A stretch of 15,604 nucleotides of DNA from Candidatus Galligastranaerophilus gallistercoris (GTDB lineage: Bacteria; Cyanobacteriota; Vampirovibrionia; Gastranaerophilales; Gastranaerophilaceae): the NCBI GenBank assembly GCA_018710795.1, contig DVJH01000034.1, forward strand, positions 1-15,604. The letters are read 5' to 3'. This document shows, piece by piece, positions 13,733 to 15,604 of this stretch. A program made the translations under genes and the position numbers. The notes under the pieces were generated by a model, which saw nothing but the letters and a program-made list of their open reading frames with translations, made no database searches and was not told where the DNA came from. The stretch's first letter is position 1. The number at the start of each line of letters is the position of its first letter.

Positions 13733-15030
13733 TTAAGAAAATCGTTTATCGTCTTAATAAGAGTTTGAATATCGTATGGTTTCGGGAGATAAAAATCCGC
13801 ACCATGGGAAAGTATGGTTTTTTTATCAAGTATTGAGGTTGAAAAAATGATTTTCGGCATTTTTTTGTTTATTGAATCATAATGTTTTTTGGCTTTTTCA
13901 AGCGCAAGTATGCCTTCGTTTTCGGAATCATTTCCCCAGTCTAATATGATTAAATCGGGCTCGTATTCTCTTATGGTTCTGATAAACCCGTCATAGTTTT
14001 TGCATATTTTTGTGTGATAACCGTTTATGGTGCAGCTTGTCTCAATTAAAAGCCCCAGAGCTTCATCGTTTTCCATTATGAGAATTTTATTTTGCATTGT
14101 TTTATCTACTTTACCGTACAGTTTGGGGCGGTCGATAATATAAGTTGATTTTTCGGCATTTCTGGCTATTTTTACAAGGTTGAAGAGAGATTGAATTATC
14201 TCATGTTCGTTTTTATATCTTGTTGAATCATATTCTATGACGGCTTCCGACAATTTCATCAATGAAACCTTTTTTTCTTCCTTTGTGTTTGATGAAAACA
14301 TCATAAAATTGTTATTGAAATCAAATTCGGAATAAAACCTTTTTATGACGTTGTCAAATGCAAAAGCTAAAAACTCCGCCAATTTCTCCGCTTTATAGGG
14401 GTTTGTAAAAATTATGAATTCATTTTGGGAATAATGCCCTACGGTGTCTTCTTTAATCAGAGCCGATTGTATAATTGCCCCCATTGTCTGAAGAACTTTC
14501 TCGGTTGCGATTTCGCCGTAAATTTCTCTGTAATAGTTGATTTTATCTATCACAACAAGAATTAAAGCCACGTTTGAGCCTTTTTCCATTATTTGTTTAA
14601 TTGTTTTTCTTGTAAGTTTTTCGTTTAAAAACCCGGTAAGGGGGTTTGTAAGATTTTCAATGTGGCGTCTTATGTGGGCATTTAATCTTGCCTGAAATTC
14701 TCTGTTTGGCATTGATTCCGATAAAAAATCATCCGCACCGGCATTTAATAAATCCAATTTATCCGAAACTTCGGCGGATTTTGAAATCGCTATTATGGTG
14801 GGTCTGAAGTTATAGGTTAAAACTCTTACCTGTTTGATAAAATCTTTAATGTTTTCTTCAACGGTATCCGATATTAAGATGAATTCAAATTCTTTGTTTC
14901 TTATTTTGCCGATTGCATCCGACAAATTGTTTACAAGGATGGCGTCTGCGTTTAAGATTTTTAAAATTTTTTTATACTTAACCGCCAGTTCCCGTCTTTT
15001 GCTGATTATAAGTACCGAAGGATTATACAT
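13729..15030 (-). CDS. Receiver/GGDEF-like/receiver response regulator
   Basis: A protein of 433 residues in three parts. The first receiver (1 to about 122) keeps the fold but lacks key residues: the acidic pair is replaced by IISKRR, the phosphoacceptor position reads ISDT (S54, with D55 next to it), and the conserved Lys is replaced (LSES). The middle (about 125-300) is a GGDEF-like domain with SQNEF (201-205) in place of GG[DE]EF, so it should not make c-di-GMP. The second receiver (314-433) looks active: MENDE acidic pocket, D364 (LILDWG-like context), T398 and K417 (LPKPYD). GAGGG (15036-15040), 5 bases before the ATG at 15030, decides the start; ATG at 15042 is rejected. The start overlaps the upstream kinase stop by 8 bases, so kinase and regulator are coupled. 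There is no DNA-binding domain, so output is probably by protein contact. Confidence 0.85.
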   Translation of the reverse strand: MYNPSVLIISKRRELAVKYKKILKILNADAILVNNLSDAIGKIRNKEFEFILISDTVEENIKDFIKQVRVLTYNFRPTIIAISKSAEVSDKLDLLNAGADDFLSESMPNREFQARLNAHIRRHIENLTNPLTGFLNEKLTRKTIKQIMEKGSNVALILVVIDKINYYREIYGEIATEKVLQTMGAIIQSALIKEDTVGHYSQNEFIIFTNPYKAEKLAEFLAFAFDNVIKRFYSEFDFNNNFMMFSSNTKEEKKVSLMKLSEAVIEYDSTRYKNEHEIIQSLFNLVKIARNAEKSTYIIDRPKLYGKVDKTMQNKILIMENDEALGLLIETSCTINGYHTKICKNYDGFIRTIREYEPDLIILDWGNDSENEGILALEKAKKHYDSINKKMPKIIFSTSILDKKTILSHGADFYLPKPYDIQTLIKTINDFLN

Positions 15031-15604
15031 ATATGCCCTCATGTTTTGTTTTTGTAAACTCTTCAAGCGTAAATACGGGTAATTCAACAACAAATTCGCA
15101 ATACGGATTTGTATTATTTGCGGAATTGATATAAATATTGCCGTTCATTTTATCGACAAGCATTTTAACTATATATAACCCCAGCCCCGACCCTTGGGTT
15201 TTGGATGTCAGATAAGAATCTATTCTGTAGAATTTTTCAAAAACGGCTTTTTGCTCTTTTTCGTCTATATATGAACCGTAATTTTTTATTGATATTACAT
15301 TTTTTTTATCTTTTGAATACGTTTTTATTTCAATTTTATCCGAATTGACCGAATATTTTGAAGCGTTATCCAAAAGGTTTACAAAAACCTGTTCCAGTTT
15401 GTCGTTATCGGCGGCAGAATATAAATTGTTTTCATAGTCGGTTATATATTTTTTATCTTTGTAATTAATTTTTACCAAATCAATTGATTTTTGCAAAACG
15501 CGGTTAATATCTGTTTTTTTGAAAACGAGATTATTGTAGCTTTCATTGGAATCAGCCGCAGTTAGTGCATTTTCAACAAGATTAATGAGCCTTTGGGATT
15601 GTTC
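15023..15604 (-). CDS. Sensor histidine kinase, C-terminal part (cut by window edge)
   Basis: The minus-strand frame is open to the right edge, so only the last 193 residues are seen and the phosphorylated His lies outside. The first residues (EQSQRLINLVENAL) are the second helix of the dimerisation domain. The HATPase domain follows: N box with EQVFVNLLDNASKYS (N80), G1 box as IKNYGSYID (Asn in place of the usual Asp, seen in some active kinases), F box VFEKFYR and G2 box GSGLGLYIVK (138-147). A 20-residue tail follows the domain. A TTG at 15496 is in frame but is not the start. The kinase is the first visible gene of the operon and overlaps the regulator start by 8 bases; the regulator's second receiver is its likely target. 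Confidence 0.92.
   Translation of the reverse strand, partial: EQSQRLINLVENALTAADSNESYNNLVFKKTDINRVLQKSIDLVKINYKDKKYITDYENNLYSAADNDKLEQVFVNLLDNASKYSVNSDKIEIKTYSKDKKNVISIKNYGSYIDEKEQKAVFEKFYRIDSYLTSKTQGSGLGLYIVKMLVDKMNGNIYINSANNTNPYCEFVVELPVFTLEEFTKTKHEGIYV

Noticed and set aside
15031..15093. Upstream starts for the response regulator (15093 or 15042)
   Set aside because: The GAGGG site lies 5 bases before the ATG at 15030, and the receiver fold starts directly after that codon; the longer forms would lie inside the kinase gene.

Overview
The window looks like chromosomal DNA from an AT-rich, Gram-negative-type bacterium. An outer-membrane lipoprotein-carrier homologue and an LpxL-like acyltransferase imply an outer membrane. 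Clear AGGAG-type ribosome sites argue against Bacteroidetes. The long lineage-type proteins (N-terminal NFNP and SPSFG motifs, a Gly-zipper protein, a degenerate receiver-GGDEF-receiver regulator) suggest the non-photosynthetic cyanobacterial relatives of animal guts (Gastranaerophilales/Vampirovibrionia, formerly Melainabacteria). That placement is inference from style and family recall. I see no rRNA, tRNA, CRISPR array, insertion sequence or phage gene, and no gap between genes longer than about 190 bases.

Layout. Bases 3-3581 (+) hold three overlapping genes: a LolA-like periplasmic carrier (5' end cut by the window edge), a 12-helix MMPL/RND exporter and an LpxL-like acyltransferase. This trio is the export and attachment end known from aryl-polyene, xanthomonadin and flexirubin pigment clusters, so the polyketide-type genes should lie to the left of the window. 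A 940-residue protein of unknown function (3568-6390, -) converges on it with overlapping stops. It has helical repeats and a C-terminal segment that resembles a small RNase-toxin fold. A divergently transcribed 4-helix membrane protein (6577-7467) and an EamA-type transporter (7494-8327) follow, closed by a strong two-way terminator.

The middle is metabolic and housekeeping. ilvC (8377-9369, -) is the branched-chain amino acid reductoisomerase. It is divergent from a DUF815-type AAA ATPase (9479-10720, +), and their predicted -35 boxes overlap. A solitary OadG-type small membrane subunit (10778-11026) has its own promoter and terminator.

The right part holds a Gly-zipper, low-complexity protein (11189-12601). 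Its frame continues after a single TAA into a further 89 codons (12602-12871), which suggests an interrupted gene or a two-part arrangement. A nitrilase-family amidase (12932-13732) follows. A histidine kinase and response regulator operon enters from the right edge on the minus strand (15604 to 13729). The kinase is cut by the edge. The regulator has an apparently dead first receiver, a dead GGDEF-like domain and an intact C-terminal receiver.

The points most worth checking are the possible pigment-cluster export trio, the toxin-like end of the 940-residue protein, the in-frame stop in the Gly-zipper gene, and the domain plan of the regulator.
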